This document shows, one piece after another, positions 1 through 7,683 of a DNA stretch of 64,000 bases. The stretch covers positions 1,488,001 to 1,552,000 of the forward strand of contig NZ_JACTAG010000002.1 in the NCBI RefSeq assembly GCF_014763045.1, written 5' to 3'. Both the position numbers and the translations under genes were made by a program. Positions within the stretch are counted from its first letter, which is position 1; every line of letters begins with the position of its first letter. The notes beneath the pieces are model-generated. The model saw nothing but the letters and a program-made list of their open reading frames with translations. It did not search any database and was not told the origin of the DNA. Source of the stretch: Sulfitobacter aestuariivivens. GTDB taxonomy: Bacteria; Pseudomonadota; Alphaproteobacteria; Rhodobacterales; Rhodobacteraceae.

Positions 1-225
1 AAAAAGACCGCGCAGATACTCGACAACAGCCATGACTGTCGGCGTCTTGCCGGTGCCCCCTGCATTGATGTTGCCGACGCATACCGTCGGCACCTCCAGC
101 CGCAGCGGTGTCCCCCGCGCCAGCCGCCGCGCCGTGGCAGCCGCATAAACCGCACCAAGCGGCGACAGCGCGCGGGCGCGCAGATCGGGCCGGGGTTTGT
201 GCCAGAAGGCGGGCGCGCGTTTCAT
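1..225 (-). CDS. lpxK: Tetraacyldisaccharide 4'-kinase LpxK (partial, N-terminus)
   Basis: LpxK phosphorylates the lipid A disaccharide at the 4' position on the cytoplasmic face of the inner membrane. Only the first 75 residues are in the window and the gene continues off the left edge. What is visible fits the family: a basic N-terminus and the P-loop NAGGTGKT at residues 54-61, followed by TVMAVVEYL. The ATG at 225 overlaps the TGA of the upstream KdtA-like gene as ATGA, so the two are translationally coupled at the end of a minus-strand envelope operon. Identification rests on the P-loop and the neighbour. Confidence 0.87.
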   Translation of the reverse strand, partial: MKRAPAFWHKPRPDLRARALSPLGAVYAAATARRLARGTPLRLEVPTVCVGNINAGGTGKTPTVMAVVEYLRGLF

Positions 226-1451
226 GTGTTTCCTGCCCGTTCATCAAGCATCGTCTGAACCAGTGCGACCACCTTATCCGTCAAATCCGCCCCTTGCGAG
301 ATCACATCCCACCCCGCATGTGCCATCGTCGCCGCCTGATCGGGCGCGATCAACCTTGATACTGCCGTACCAAGCGCAGGCGCATCATTGACGATCCGCG
401 CGGCCCCTGCCGCCGCCAGACGGCTGTAGGACGGCAGAAAGCTCCGCACCTTAGGCCCATAAAGCACAGCTGATCCAAGGGCCGCCGCCTCAAGCGGATC
501 GCATCCCCCTTTGTCCGGCACAAGCGAAGACCCCAGAAAGGACACCGGTGCCACCCGGTAAAACAAGCCCCGGTCGGCGGGATCTGCGGTCAGCATCACC
601 TGGGTTGCGTCATCCGGTTCTTCCCCGTCGTCCCAAAAGATGACATCCAGACCCTGTTCAGCCACCTGATCGGCAGTGGGCAAAAGCTGGTCGCTCTCAG
701 CTGGACCAAGGATCAGCAGCAACCGATGCGACAGGCGCAGCGCCTGTCTGTGCGCGGACAGCACGATCTGCACTTCATCCGGCTCTACCCTTGCGGCAAA
801 CCACACCGGGCGCCCGCCCAATGACTCTGAAAGATCAGACAGATCACTGTCATCGCAGGGCAAGGCCTGCCCGCCCGCCAGCAATGGCGATGTGACCTCG
901 ATCTTGCGCGGCGCCAGCCCCAGTTGGGCCAGCCGCTTCTGACCTGCCGCTGACCGGGCGAACACGTGTGAAAAGGTGCCCAGCAACTTGCGCGTCAGTT
1001 CCGGCAGCCAGCGATCGCGTCGGCCATCATACCCCTTGGCATCGGCGTCTATCAGCATCAGCGGGCAGTCCCGGTCGGCGGCGTCCAGTATCAGATTGGG
1101 GCGCAGACCGCCCCAGACCCAAACCCCCAGATCAGGTGCCCAGTGATCAAGAAACGCCGTCACAGCCTCGGGGTGTTCGCTGGGCGCATGCTGTGCGATC
1201 AAGACCTGTTCGGGCTGTTCTCGCAACACCGGCACGGGGTCCGTCCCTGGCACTGTGATCAGGACGCTCACATCGCCGCGGGTCGCACAGATCCTCCGCG
1301 CAAGGTCCTCTACCGCGATCAGCGATCCTGCCTCGCCTGCATGTATCCACACCAGCTCTCCGACGGGGCGCGCGACATCGGGCGCTGCAGTCAACGCCTC
1401 GCGCCGCCGGGTCAACGCCCGGTACGCCGTCAGCCCCAGCGACCGCGCCAT
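222..1451 (-). CDS. KdtA/WaaA-like 3-deoxy-D-manno-octulosonate transferase, atypical motifs
   Basis: 409 residues, the usual length for WaaA, which adds Kdo to lipid IVA. Its place directly before lpxK and after a DUF4170 gene supports that family. The N-terminal half (about 1-200) has the glycosyltransferase-N fold pattern and the C-terminal half has LLILGP and a donor-site-like stretch VSFLGSSLVPDKGGCDPLEAAALG. However, the conserved HAxSxGE motif reads HAGEAGS (residues 37-43), so the expected glutamate position is serine, and the conserved ETELWPN element reads VWGGLRPN (112-119). It may be a diverged lineage variant or a non-canonical sugar transferase. The family is fairly secure; the exact reaction is not. 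Confidence 0.75.
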   Translation of the reverse strand: MARSLGLTAYRALTRRREALTAAPDVARPVGELVWIHAGEAGSLIAVEDLARRICATRGDVSVLITVPGTDPVPVLREQPEQVLIAQHAPSEHPEAVTAFLDHWAPDLGVWVWGGLRPNLILDAADRDCPLMLIDADAKGYDGRRDRWLPELTRKLLGTFSHVFARSAAGQKRLAQLGLAPRKIEVTSPLLAGGQALPCDDSDLSDLSESLGGRPVWFAARVEPDEVQIVLSAHRQALRLSHRLLLILGPAESDQLLPTADQVAEQGLDVIFWDDGEEPDDATQVMLTADPADRGLFYRVAPVSFLGSSLVPDKGGCDPLEAAALGSAVLYGPKVRSFLPSYSRLAAAGAARIVNDAPALGTAVSRLIAPDQAATMAHAGWDVISQGADLTDKVVALVQTMLDERAGNT

Positions 1452-1457
1452 GGTGGG

Positions 1458-1700
1458 TTATCCCAGCTCTTCGGTCGAAGACGCCGCTGCCTCTTCATCG
1501 CGCAGGCGGTGAAGGTGAGCGATGAAGTAACGCATATGCGCGTTGTCCACTGTCCGCTGTGCCTCACTTTTCCAGGCGTCATAGGCTGCCTGATAGTTGG
1601 GAAAAATCCCGACGATATGAATGTCATCAACGTTCTTGAAGGCCGTTTCGGTCGGCGTGACAAGTTCTCCGCCAAAGACAAGGTGAAGGCGTTGGGTCAT
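1458..1700 (-). CDS. DUF4170 domain protein
   Basis: 80-residue cytoplasmic protein whose sequence (MTQRLHLVFGGELV at the start, then GIFPNYQAAYDAWKSEAQ) matches the small DUF4170 family I know as a companion of lipid A genes in Alphaproteobacteria. Function is unknown. It ends 7 bp before the start of the KdtA-like gene, so it is part of the same minus-strand operon. There is no signal peptide or membrane segment. The C-terminal 15 residues are acidic and low in complexity. Confidence 0.8.
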   Translation of the reverse strand: MTQRLHLVFGGELVTPTETAFKNVDDIHIVGIFPNYQAAYDAWKSEAQRTVDNAHMRYFIAHLHRLRDEEAAASSTEELG

Positions 1701-1750
1701 GGGCGCATCCTATTCCAAAGGTTCCCATCTTGGGTATCAGATAGGGTCCG

Positions 1751-2527
1751 TCACGCAAGGGCAGAGGTCAGAGCGGCATGGGCATGCGCACTGCCCGCAA
1801 CCACCCCGTCAGTGCGCGGATCGGCATTGTTGAACCGCAAGGGCGCGGCCAGACGATCAGATGCGCCGCCGCCCGCTTCGGTCACGATCAACGTGCCGGC
1901 TGCGATGTCCCATTCCCATGTGGGCCGTAGCGTAAGCATCCCGTCAAACCGCCCTTCGGCCACTAGCGCAAGGCGGTAGGCCAGCGAGGGGCGATAGGTG
2001 CGCTGAAACGTCGGGGACACCGCCCCGCGCCAGTGTTTCACGGCCATCGTCGGACGCGCGGCAAGCACCGTCATCCGCGCGATCTGATCTTCGCCATCGG
2101 CCCGGATCGGGACGGCGTTCAGCGTGGCACCCCCGTCCAGAGATGCCGCATAAAGCTTGTCACGCATCGGCAGGTAAACCACCGCCGCCGTGACCACGCC
2201 GGCCTCTGCCACCGCGATGGAATGGGCCCAGGTGTTCGAACCTTCGACAAAGCTGCGCGTGCCGTCGATGGGATCGACGATAAAGACCCGCTCGCGATCA
2301 AGGCGCGCGGTGCTGTCCTCAGTCTCTTCTGACAGCCAGCCATAGTCGGGGCGCGCGCCGATTAGTGTCTCGTGCAACAGATCGTTCACCGCCAGATCGG
2401 CTTCGGTGACCGGGCCTGCATTGTCCGGCTTGTCCCACCGCTGCGCTGTCTTTCCGACAAATCCGCGCGCAACGTCTCCTGCCTTGCGCGCGGCGTCAAT
2501 CAGCAGGTCCAGATCATGCGCCGGCAA
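1751..2527 (-). CDS. Inositol monophosphatase / 3'(2'),5'-bisphosphate nucleotidase family (CysQ-like)
   Basis: 258 residues, typical of the lithium-sensitive Mg-dependent phosphatases. The three metal-site signatures are all present: LSEETEDS (first acidic motif), DPIDGTRSF (DPxDGT) and WEWDIAAGTLIVTEAGG (WDxAAG). The substrate may be inositol phosphate or adenosine 3',5'-bisphosphate; sequence alone does not decide. The start overlaps the end of pmbA by 14 bp, indicating co-translation with the envelope operon. Confidence 0.88.
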   Translation of the reverse strand: MPAHDLDLLIDAARKAGDVARGFVGKTAQRWDKPDNAGPVTEADLAVNDLLHETLIGARPDYGWLSEETEDSTARLDRERVFIVDPIDGTRSFVEGSNTWAHSIAVAEAGVVTAAVVYLPMRDKLYAASLDGGATLNAVPIRADGEDQIARMTVLAARPTMAVKHWRGAVSPTFQRTYRPSLAYRLALVAEGRFDGMLTLRPTWEWDIAAGTLIVTEAGGGASDRLAAPLRFNNADPRTDGVVAGSAHAHAALTSALA

Positions 2528-3860
2528 GGGTCATTCCCGGCACCAGAAGGGATGGGACAACGCGGCTGAGGTGCACACGCGCGTCATTGGCAGGCACAAT
2601 ACTGGCCAGCATCTCGCGCAGATTGCCCGCGATGGTGCATTCGTTGATCGCATGGGTGACCTCGCCGTTCTCAACCCACAGCCCAGCGGCCCCGCGCGAA
2701 TAATCGCCCGTATTGGGATTGATCGTGCTGCCGATCATCGACGTCACCAGCAGGCCCGTTCCCATGTCCCTGATCAGGTCGTCGCGCGACGCGCTACCTT
2801 GGGTCAGCGACACATTCCAGTTCGTGGGCGTCGGCGCAGCGCTTGTCCCCCGCGCCGCATTCGCGGTCGAGGAAAGCCCAAGTTTGCGCGCGTTCGCCAG
2901 ATCCAGCGTCCAGCCTTTCAGAACGCCATCCTTGACCAGCGCACGCCGGGCGGTTGGCAACCCTTCGCCATCGAAGGGGAGCGAGCCCGTGGTACGAACG
3001 CGGTGCGGATCTTCTTCAAGGTCAAGACCCGCAGGCAACACCATCTCGCCCATCGCATCACGTAGCCATGACGCGCCGCGCGCAATCGCAGCCCCGTTGA
3101 TCGCGGACAATAGATGCCCGATCAGGCTGGCGGAAATGCGTTCGTCAAACAGAACCGGAAAGCTGCCCGTCGGCGGCTTGCGCGGGTTCAGCCGCGCCAG
3201 CGCGCGGTGGCCGGCCGAGGTTCCAATATCAGCAGGCCCGCGCAGATCACTGCGGAAAATACGGCTGTCACCATCATAGTCCCGCTCCATCCCCAGACCT
3301 TCGCCGGCAATGGCCACGCAGGAATGCCCGCTGTTGGTGCGCCGGTAGCCGCCTTCAAATCCGTTCGAGGCGGCCATCCAGATCTGCTGACTGCCATAAC
3401 TTGCGCTGGCCGACTGCACCTGTGTGACGCCCTTGACGGCAAGTGCTGCGGCTTCTGCCTGTGTGGCGTCCTTCTGCAGGGTGGCGGGCGACGGCTCTTC
3501 CGACGGGTCGTGCATTTGAAGGGCATTCACGTCCCAGTTCCGCGCAATCTGATCGGCATCCGCCAAGCCCGCATAGGGGTCTTCGGGCGCTTCACGGGCC
3601 ATGGCAACAGCACGGGCGGCCATTTCCTCGATGGTGCGCGATGAGGTATCTGACGCCGACACATTGGCAAATCGCCTGCCCACGAAGGCGCGCAATCCGA
3701 TGTCGATTCCTTCGGCGCGCTCCGCCTGCTCAAGCGCACCGCCACGCACATCTGCTGTCAGCGCTGTTTCCTCGACAGCCAGCGCATCAGCGCTGTCGGC
3801 ACCGGCCTTGCGGGCCGCGTGCAAAAGGGACTGTGTCAGCTCCGAGAGTGGCTGTGTCAT
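2514..3860 (-). CDS. pmbA: TldD/PmbA family metalloprotease component (PmbA/TldE)
   Basis: 448 residues, full length for PmbA/TldE. In other bacteria TldD and TldE form a heterodimeric metallopeptidase acting on small modified peptides and on CcdA; the metal site is in TldD. Features seen are the AVEET and GIGLRAF-like N-terminal region, FDGEGLPTARRALVKDGVLKGW in the middle, and the C-terminal SMIGSTINPNTGDYSRGAAG. It is the first gene of the minus-strand run pmbA, phosphatase, DUF4170, KdtA-like, lpxK. No tldD lies in the window. Confidence 0.9.
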   Translation of the reverse strand: MTQPLSELTQSLLHAARKAGADSADALAVEETALTADVRGGALEQAERAEGIDIGLRAFVGRRFANVSASDTSSRTIEEMAARAVAMAREAPEDPYAGLADADQIARNWDVNALQMHDPSEEPSPATLQKDATQAEAAALAVKGVTQVQSASASYGSQQIWMAASNGFEGGYRRTNSGHSCVAIAGEGLGMERDYDGDSRIFRSDLRGPADIGTSAGHRALARLNPRKPPTGSFPVLFDERISASLIGHLLSAINGAAIARGASWLRDAMGEMVLPAGLDLEEDPHRVRTTGSLPFDGEGLPTARRALVKDGVLKGWTLDLANARKLGLSSTANAARGTSAAPTPTNWNVSLTQGSASRDDLIRDMGTGLLVTSMIGSTINPNTGDYSRGAAGLWVENGEVTHAINECTIAGNLREMLASIVPANDARVHLSRVVPSLLVPGMTLAGA

Positions 3861-3945
3861 GAATGCGGCTCCTTGGCGGGGGACACGGCACAGGTAATCC
3901 GCACACGCGCGCAGGGCAAGGGCCTGACCCTAAGCAGGTTTCGGC

Positions 3946-3976
3946 AAAAAAAACAGGCGCACCCTTCGGCGCGCCC
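3946..3976 (-). terminator. Rho-independent terminator of the DUF2125 gene
   Basis: Read on the minus strand, an 8-bp GC stem (GGCGCGCC / GGTGCGCC, one G-T pair) with a short GAAG-type loop is followed directly by eight T. It lies about 20 bp past the stop of the DUF2125 gene and separates it from pmbA. Confidence 0.85.
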
Positions 3977-3996
3977 GCTTTGTAACTGTATCTGGG

Positions 3997-5523
3997 CTAT
4001 TTGATGCGCTGGCCGTTTGCCAAAACCTGGCCGTCCTGCGTGAATTCAACAGTGGACTTCAGCGTGTCAGGCGCATCGCCCGGCACCGCGAAAAGCCCCA
4101 TCATCATGCGCGCACCCATCGCCTGCTCTTCCGGCAAAAGACCCATCGCGACCAACTTGTCCATCAGACCGTTTGCCCCCGCCAGCGAGAGGTTTACCGC
4201 GCCAACCGGCTTGGGCATGCCGGGAAAGGTGGTCATGTCGGTGTTATCAAATGTGACATCGCCCGTGCCTGCCAGCCGCGCGCCAACCGCATCGACCAGC
4301 ACTTCGCTGATGCTCAGCGATCTCAGCTCGCCTGGTGCGCTGCCAGCCATCTGCGCGGCTGCATCCGGATCCATGATGTCGATGTCCAGCTTGGCCTGAC
4401 CCGACAGATCCAGTTTGATCGTTGCGGGATCACGCGGAAGCTGGCTGGCGGGATCAAAGATCGACCAGATCATGTCGGACATCACAAAATCCGCCATTGT
4501 GATGCCAAAGGCAAAATCCTGCGGGTCGTCTGATTTGCTGACCGGCATCGCAAGGTTGAACGCACCCTGCGCCATGCTGATGTCGATCGGGAAGGGCAGC
4601 TCAGCCACCTGAACATTCATCTTCAGATCGTTCTGCTGGCCTTGATAGGCAAGCTTGTCCGCGCTCATCTCGACACCAAGCGTGCCGCCGGAGGTTGACG
4701 TCGTCGCCGCGAAATTGCCGTTCTGGGGGTCGGTCACATTGGTCTGCGAATTGCCCGCGCCATAGGTAAACCCACCGGCAACGGCAAACCCTGCTTTCAT
4801 CATCGCAGACATATCGCTGGCATCCGTGATCGTCATCGGAATGTCGCCACCACCGTCAAAAGCCAGGTCTGCAACGGACCCGATTATGGAAAACGTCCCT
4901 TCCTGCTTGGGGTCCTTGACGGCAATATCGTATGAAAGATTCTGAAGCTGGCCGGTCTGCTGGTAGCTGCGCTTGTCAGACACCGTCATCACGGTGTTGC
5001 TGCTCAGCCCGGTGCCCTGCATGCGAACTTTGGCATTCTCTTCGCCGAAATCTTCATCTTCCACCTGCAAACCTGTCAGCGTCAGGCTAAAGCTGTCGGC
5101 GGTGTGGTCATAGGTCATCTCTTCGGGGGAACCGCTGACCATGAGGCTGTGTCCCGAATGGCCATAGACAAACGACATCGACAACTGCTTGTCCCCCTGT
5201 TCAGCAACCTCGATTGCAAAGGGCAGATCTTGCGGAAACACAACTTCAACCGATCCATCGCCGTTCTGGACAAAGGACAGCGATCCCATGGACATCGACA
5301 TCGCGCCGGCATTATCTGGCAAATCAATTGACATCGTGATGTCGCTGACCGTCAGATCACTGCCGCTGGCGGTTTCGCCAGCGCTGATCTGATAGCCCAT
5401 GGTCTCAAGATACTGGCGCCAGTCTCCCCATACCTGAGCGGGGGTCAAATCAGCCAGCGCGGCCTGTGACATCATGACAATCGGCAGGGCAAGGCCGAAA
5501 CGAATAGGGGTAATCCGAGACAT
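3997..5523 (-). CDS. DUF2125 domain-containing exported protein
   Basis: 508 residues with an N-terminal signal peptide (hydrophobic stretch about 9-24 ending SQAALA). The rest is rich in beta-strand-like repeats of DMSMSMG/GQ type and fits the DUF2125 family found in Alphaproteobacteria, of unknown function and probably periplasmic. The gene stands alone between its own terminator and a divergent SDR gene. The ATG at 5523 is preceded by AAAAGGATC. Confidence 0.78.
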   Translation of the reverse strand: MSRITPIRFGLALPIVMMSQAALADLTPAQVWGDWRQYLETMGYQISAGETASGSDLTVSDITMSIDLPDNAGAMSMSMGSLSFVQNGDGSVEVVFPQDLPFAIEVAEQGDKQLSMSFVYGHSGHSLMVSGSPEEMTYDHTADSFSLTLTGLQVEDEDFGEENAKVRMQGTGLSSNTVMTVSDKRSYQQTGQLQNLSYDIAVKDPKQEGTFSIIGSVADLAFDGGGDIPMTITDASDMSAMMKAGFAVAGGFTYGAGNSQTNVTDPQNGNFAATTSTSGGTLGVEMSADKLAYQGQQNDLKMNVQVAELPFPIDISMAQGAFNLAMPVSKSDDPQDFAFGITMADFVMSDMIWSIFDPASQLPRDPATIKLDLSGQAKLDIDIMDPDAAAQMAGSAPGELRSLSISEVLVDAVGARLAGTGDVTFDNTDMTTFPGMPKPVGAVNLSLAGANGLMDKLVAMGLLPEEQAMGARMMMGLFAVPGDAPDTLKSTVEFTQDGQVLANGQRIK

Positions 5524-5673
5524 GGGAGATCCTTTTTACTGAAAGTTGCACATAAAGTCCGATAATCCATGCCCAGCGTCAAGCAGGCTTGGGGCTGGAC
5601 CCTCCGCGGGGCAAGGATTACCAATGGGTCTGCGAAACACTCTCCCATCCGACAAGATTGATTGGAAACTGCC

Positions 5674-6423
5674 ATGGACATGACAGGCAAGACCGTAATG
5701 ATCACCGGCGCCAGCCGCGGCATCGGCGCCGCCGCAGCCCGCGAGTTTGCGGCCAACGCGGCCAATGTGGCTCTGCTCGCGCGCTCGCAGGACGCCATTA
5801 CCGAACTGCAGGGCGACATCGGCGACAAGGCCATCGCCATCCCCTGCAACGTCGCCCGCTATGCCGAAATGTCGGCGGCCGTAGAAACCACTCTGCAGGC
5901 GTTCGGCAGCCTTGACGTGCTTATCAACAACGCCGGCGTGGTAGAGCCGATTTCCCACCTCGCGGATGCCGATCCCGACGCTTGGGGACAGGTGATCGAC
6001 ATCAATCTCAAGGGCGTTTTCAACGGCATTCACGCGGCCCTTCCGGCGCTCAGGGCATCGGGCCGCGGGTCGATCCTGAATATCTCGTCGGGCGCGGCAC
6101 ATGGCCCGGTCGAAGCCTGGAGCCATTATTGCGCGTCAAAGGCCGCCGTGAACATGCTCAACCGCTGCGTGGACAAGGAAGAGCGCGCCAATGGCATCCG
6201 CGCCATCGGTCTGTCGCCCGGAACGGTTGCTACCGAAATGCAGCGCGAGATCAAGGCCTCGGGCATCAATCCGGTCAGCCAGCTGGCATGGGAGGATCAC
6301 ATCCCCGCCGAATGGCCCGCCAAATGTCTTGTCTGGATGTGCTCGCCCGATGCTGATGCCTACATCGGCGATGAGATATCCCTGCGTGACGAAAGCATAC
6401 GCAAGGCTGTTGGCCTGATATGA
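5674..6423 (+). CDS. SDR family NAD(P)-dependent oxidoreductase
   Basis: 249-residue classical short-chain dehydrogenase. It has the cofactor glycine motif TGASRGIG (11-18), NNAG (85-88), catalytic serine in NISSG (138-139) and YxxxK as Y152-K156. The substrate is unknown. I chose the ATG at 5674 over a TTG four codons earlier because MDMTGKTVMITG is the normal family start. Its stop overlaps the next ATG (ATGA), so it forms a two-gene operon with the crotonase. Confidence 0.9.
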   Translation: MDMTGKTVMITGASRGIGAAAAREFAANAANVALLARSQDAITELQGDIGDKAIAIPCNVARYAEMSAAVETTLQAFGSLDVLINNAGVVEPISHLADADPDAWGQVIDINLKGVFNGIHAALPALRASGRGSILNISSGAAHGPVEAWSHYCASKAAVNMLNRCVDKEERANGIRAIGLSPGTVATEMQREIKASGINPVSQLAWEDHIPAEWPAKCLVWMCSPDADAYIGDEISLRDESIRKAVGLI

Positions 6424-7046
6424 TCCGTCTGGACCAGACCGACGGGGTCTGGACGGTCACCATTGACCGCCCTGACAAGGCCAATTCGCTGACCCACGCC
6501 ATGCTGACCGAACTGTCCGAAATCATGGAGGCAGCACAGGACGCCCGTGCCGTGATCCTTACCGGCAACGGCAAGGTCTTCAGCGCCGGGGCCGATCTCG
6601 AGGCCGCGCGCGCGGGCCTCGCCACGTCGGATGTCTGGGAACGACTGTCGGGCGCCATCGCCGCCCTGCCGGGGCTTAGCATTGCTGCCCTGAACGGCAC
6701 ACTGGCGGGGGGTGCCATGGGCATGGCGCTGGCGTGCGATCTGCGGATTGCCGTGCCGGGGGCCAAGTTCTTTTATCCGGTGATGAAACTTGGCTTTCTG
6801 CCGCAGCCCTCGGACCCAGCGCGCATGGCGGCACTCATCGGACCAGCACGCACCAAGCTGATCCTGATGGGCGGGCAGAAAATCACGGCAGAGGATGCGG
6901 TTTCAATGGGTCTGATTGACCGCATTGTGGGTCCTGAGGACCTGCTGGTCACAGCCAGAGAGCTGGCCGCCGATACCGTGGCTGCCGATCCGGATATTGC
7001 ACGCGGCATCAAATCGCTTTGCAACGGGGGCCAGCGACAGGCCTAG
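6420..7046 (+). CDS. Enoyl-CoA hydratase/isomerase family protein (short crotonase)
   Basis: 208 residues, about 50 shorter than typical crotonases because the C-terminal helices are missing. The CoA oxyanion-hole elements are present: SAGADL (55-60) and AGGAMG (96-101). The glutamate normally found in the PE.LG element is V121 (FFYPVMKLGF), and the second usual glutamate region (GPARTKLILMGG) also lacks Glu, so standard hydratase chemistry is doubtful. Translationally coupled to the SDR gene. It could be an isomerase, thioesterase-like member or a non-catalytic paralogue. Confidence 0.82.
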   Translation: MIRLDQTDGVWTVTIDRPDKANSLTHAMLTELSEIMEAAQDARAVILTGNGKVFSAGADLEAARAGLATSDVWERLSGAIAALPGLSIAALNGTLAGGAMGMALACDLRIAVPGAKFFYPVMKLGFLPQPSDPARMAALIGPARTKLILMGGQKITAEDAVSMGLIDRIVGPEDLLVTARELAADTVAADPDIARGIKSLCNGGQRQA

Positions 7047-7117
7047 ATCAGCGGCACGAACGGCACGTCACAGGCACTTAGCAAGGTCAGGGCAGCAAGG
7101 GTCAGGAATAGTCGCAT
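7043..7117 (-). CDS. Very small lipoprotein (24 residues)
   Basis: A 24-codon reading frame. The product starts MRLFLTLAALTLLSAC and ends DVPFVPLI. It has one arginine, a hydrophobic core and a lipobox LLSAC with Cys16 as the predicted lipidation site, leaving a mature peptide of 9 residues. A GAGG Shine-Dalgarno-like element lies 8 nt before the ATG. Its stop overlaps the stop of the crotonase gene on the other strand. I recall similarly tiny lipoproteins in this bacterial group but cannot check that here. Function is unknown; a small outer-membrane or inner-membrane anchored peptide is likely. Confidence 0.6.
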   Translation of the reverse strand: MRLFLTLAALTLLSACDVPFVPLI

Positions 7118-7162
7118 TTGGGTGCCTCATGATTGTCTTGCCCCAGCCTGTGGCGTTGGCCC

Positions 7163-7648
7163 TCAGGTGTCAATCAGCACTTCGCCTTCAATCTCCATCG
7201 CAAATCCCATGGGCAGACCCGCAACCCCGAGTGCAGACCGGGCATGCCGCCCGATCTCGTCGCCGAAAAGGTCGATCACCAGATCGCTGAATCCATTCAC
7301 CACGACATGCTGTTCGGTATACCCCGGTGCGGACGTGACCATTCCAAAGACCCGCATCCAGCCGGTAATCCGCGACAACTCACCGATCTCAGCTTTGATG
7401 TTGGCCAACACAGACAGGCCGATTGCCCGCGCGTGCGCATAGCCTTCGTCGGTTGTGACATCATCGCCAAGCACCCCAAAGGGCCCGTCAATACTGCCGT
7501 CCGCGGCGCTTTTGGGGTGCCCCGAAAACAACAGGCGATTGCCCCGGACATTGATGAAAGAGAAGGGCAGGCGCAGCCCCGGGGGCAAAACAGTCGGGGC
7601 GGGCAAGGTCAGTCCAAGAGAGGTCAGTTTTTCCTCGGGGGTCTGCAT
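7163..7648 (-). CDS. RidA family protein
   Basis: 161 residues from the chosen ATG at 7648. RidA proteins are small trimeric deaminases that clear reactive enamine/imine intermediates. Family marks include NRLLFSGHPK, ARAIGLSVLANIKAEIG and the C-terminal GFAMEIEGEVLID. It belongs to the longer subgroup with an extra N-terminal helix (EEKLTSLGLTLP). An ATG at 7657 is also in frame, but AGGA sits 8 nt before 7648, which favours the later start. It lies 34 bp downstream of the cyclase stop on the same strand. Confidence 0.87.
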   Translation of the reverse strand: MQTPEEKLTSLGLTLPAPTVLPPGLRLPFSFINVRGNRLLFSGHPKSAADGSIDGPFGVLGDDVTTDEGYAHARAIGLSVLANIKAEIGELSRITGWMRVFGMVTSAPGYTEQHVVVNGFSDLVIDLFGDEIGRHARSALGVAGLPMGFAMEIEGEVLIDT

Positions 7649-7683
7649 GTCGGGCATCCTGTGAAGTTGCGGGTACGCCCAGA

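Noticed and set aside
1143-1979. 278-codon frame on the plus strand across the KdtA-like and DUF4170 genes
   Set aside because: Antisense to motif-bearing genes and without domain features.
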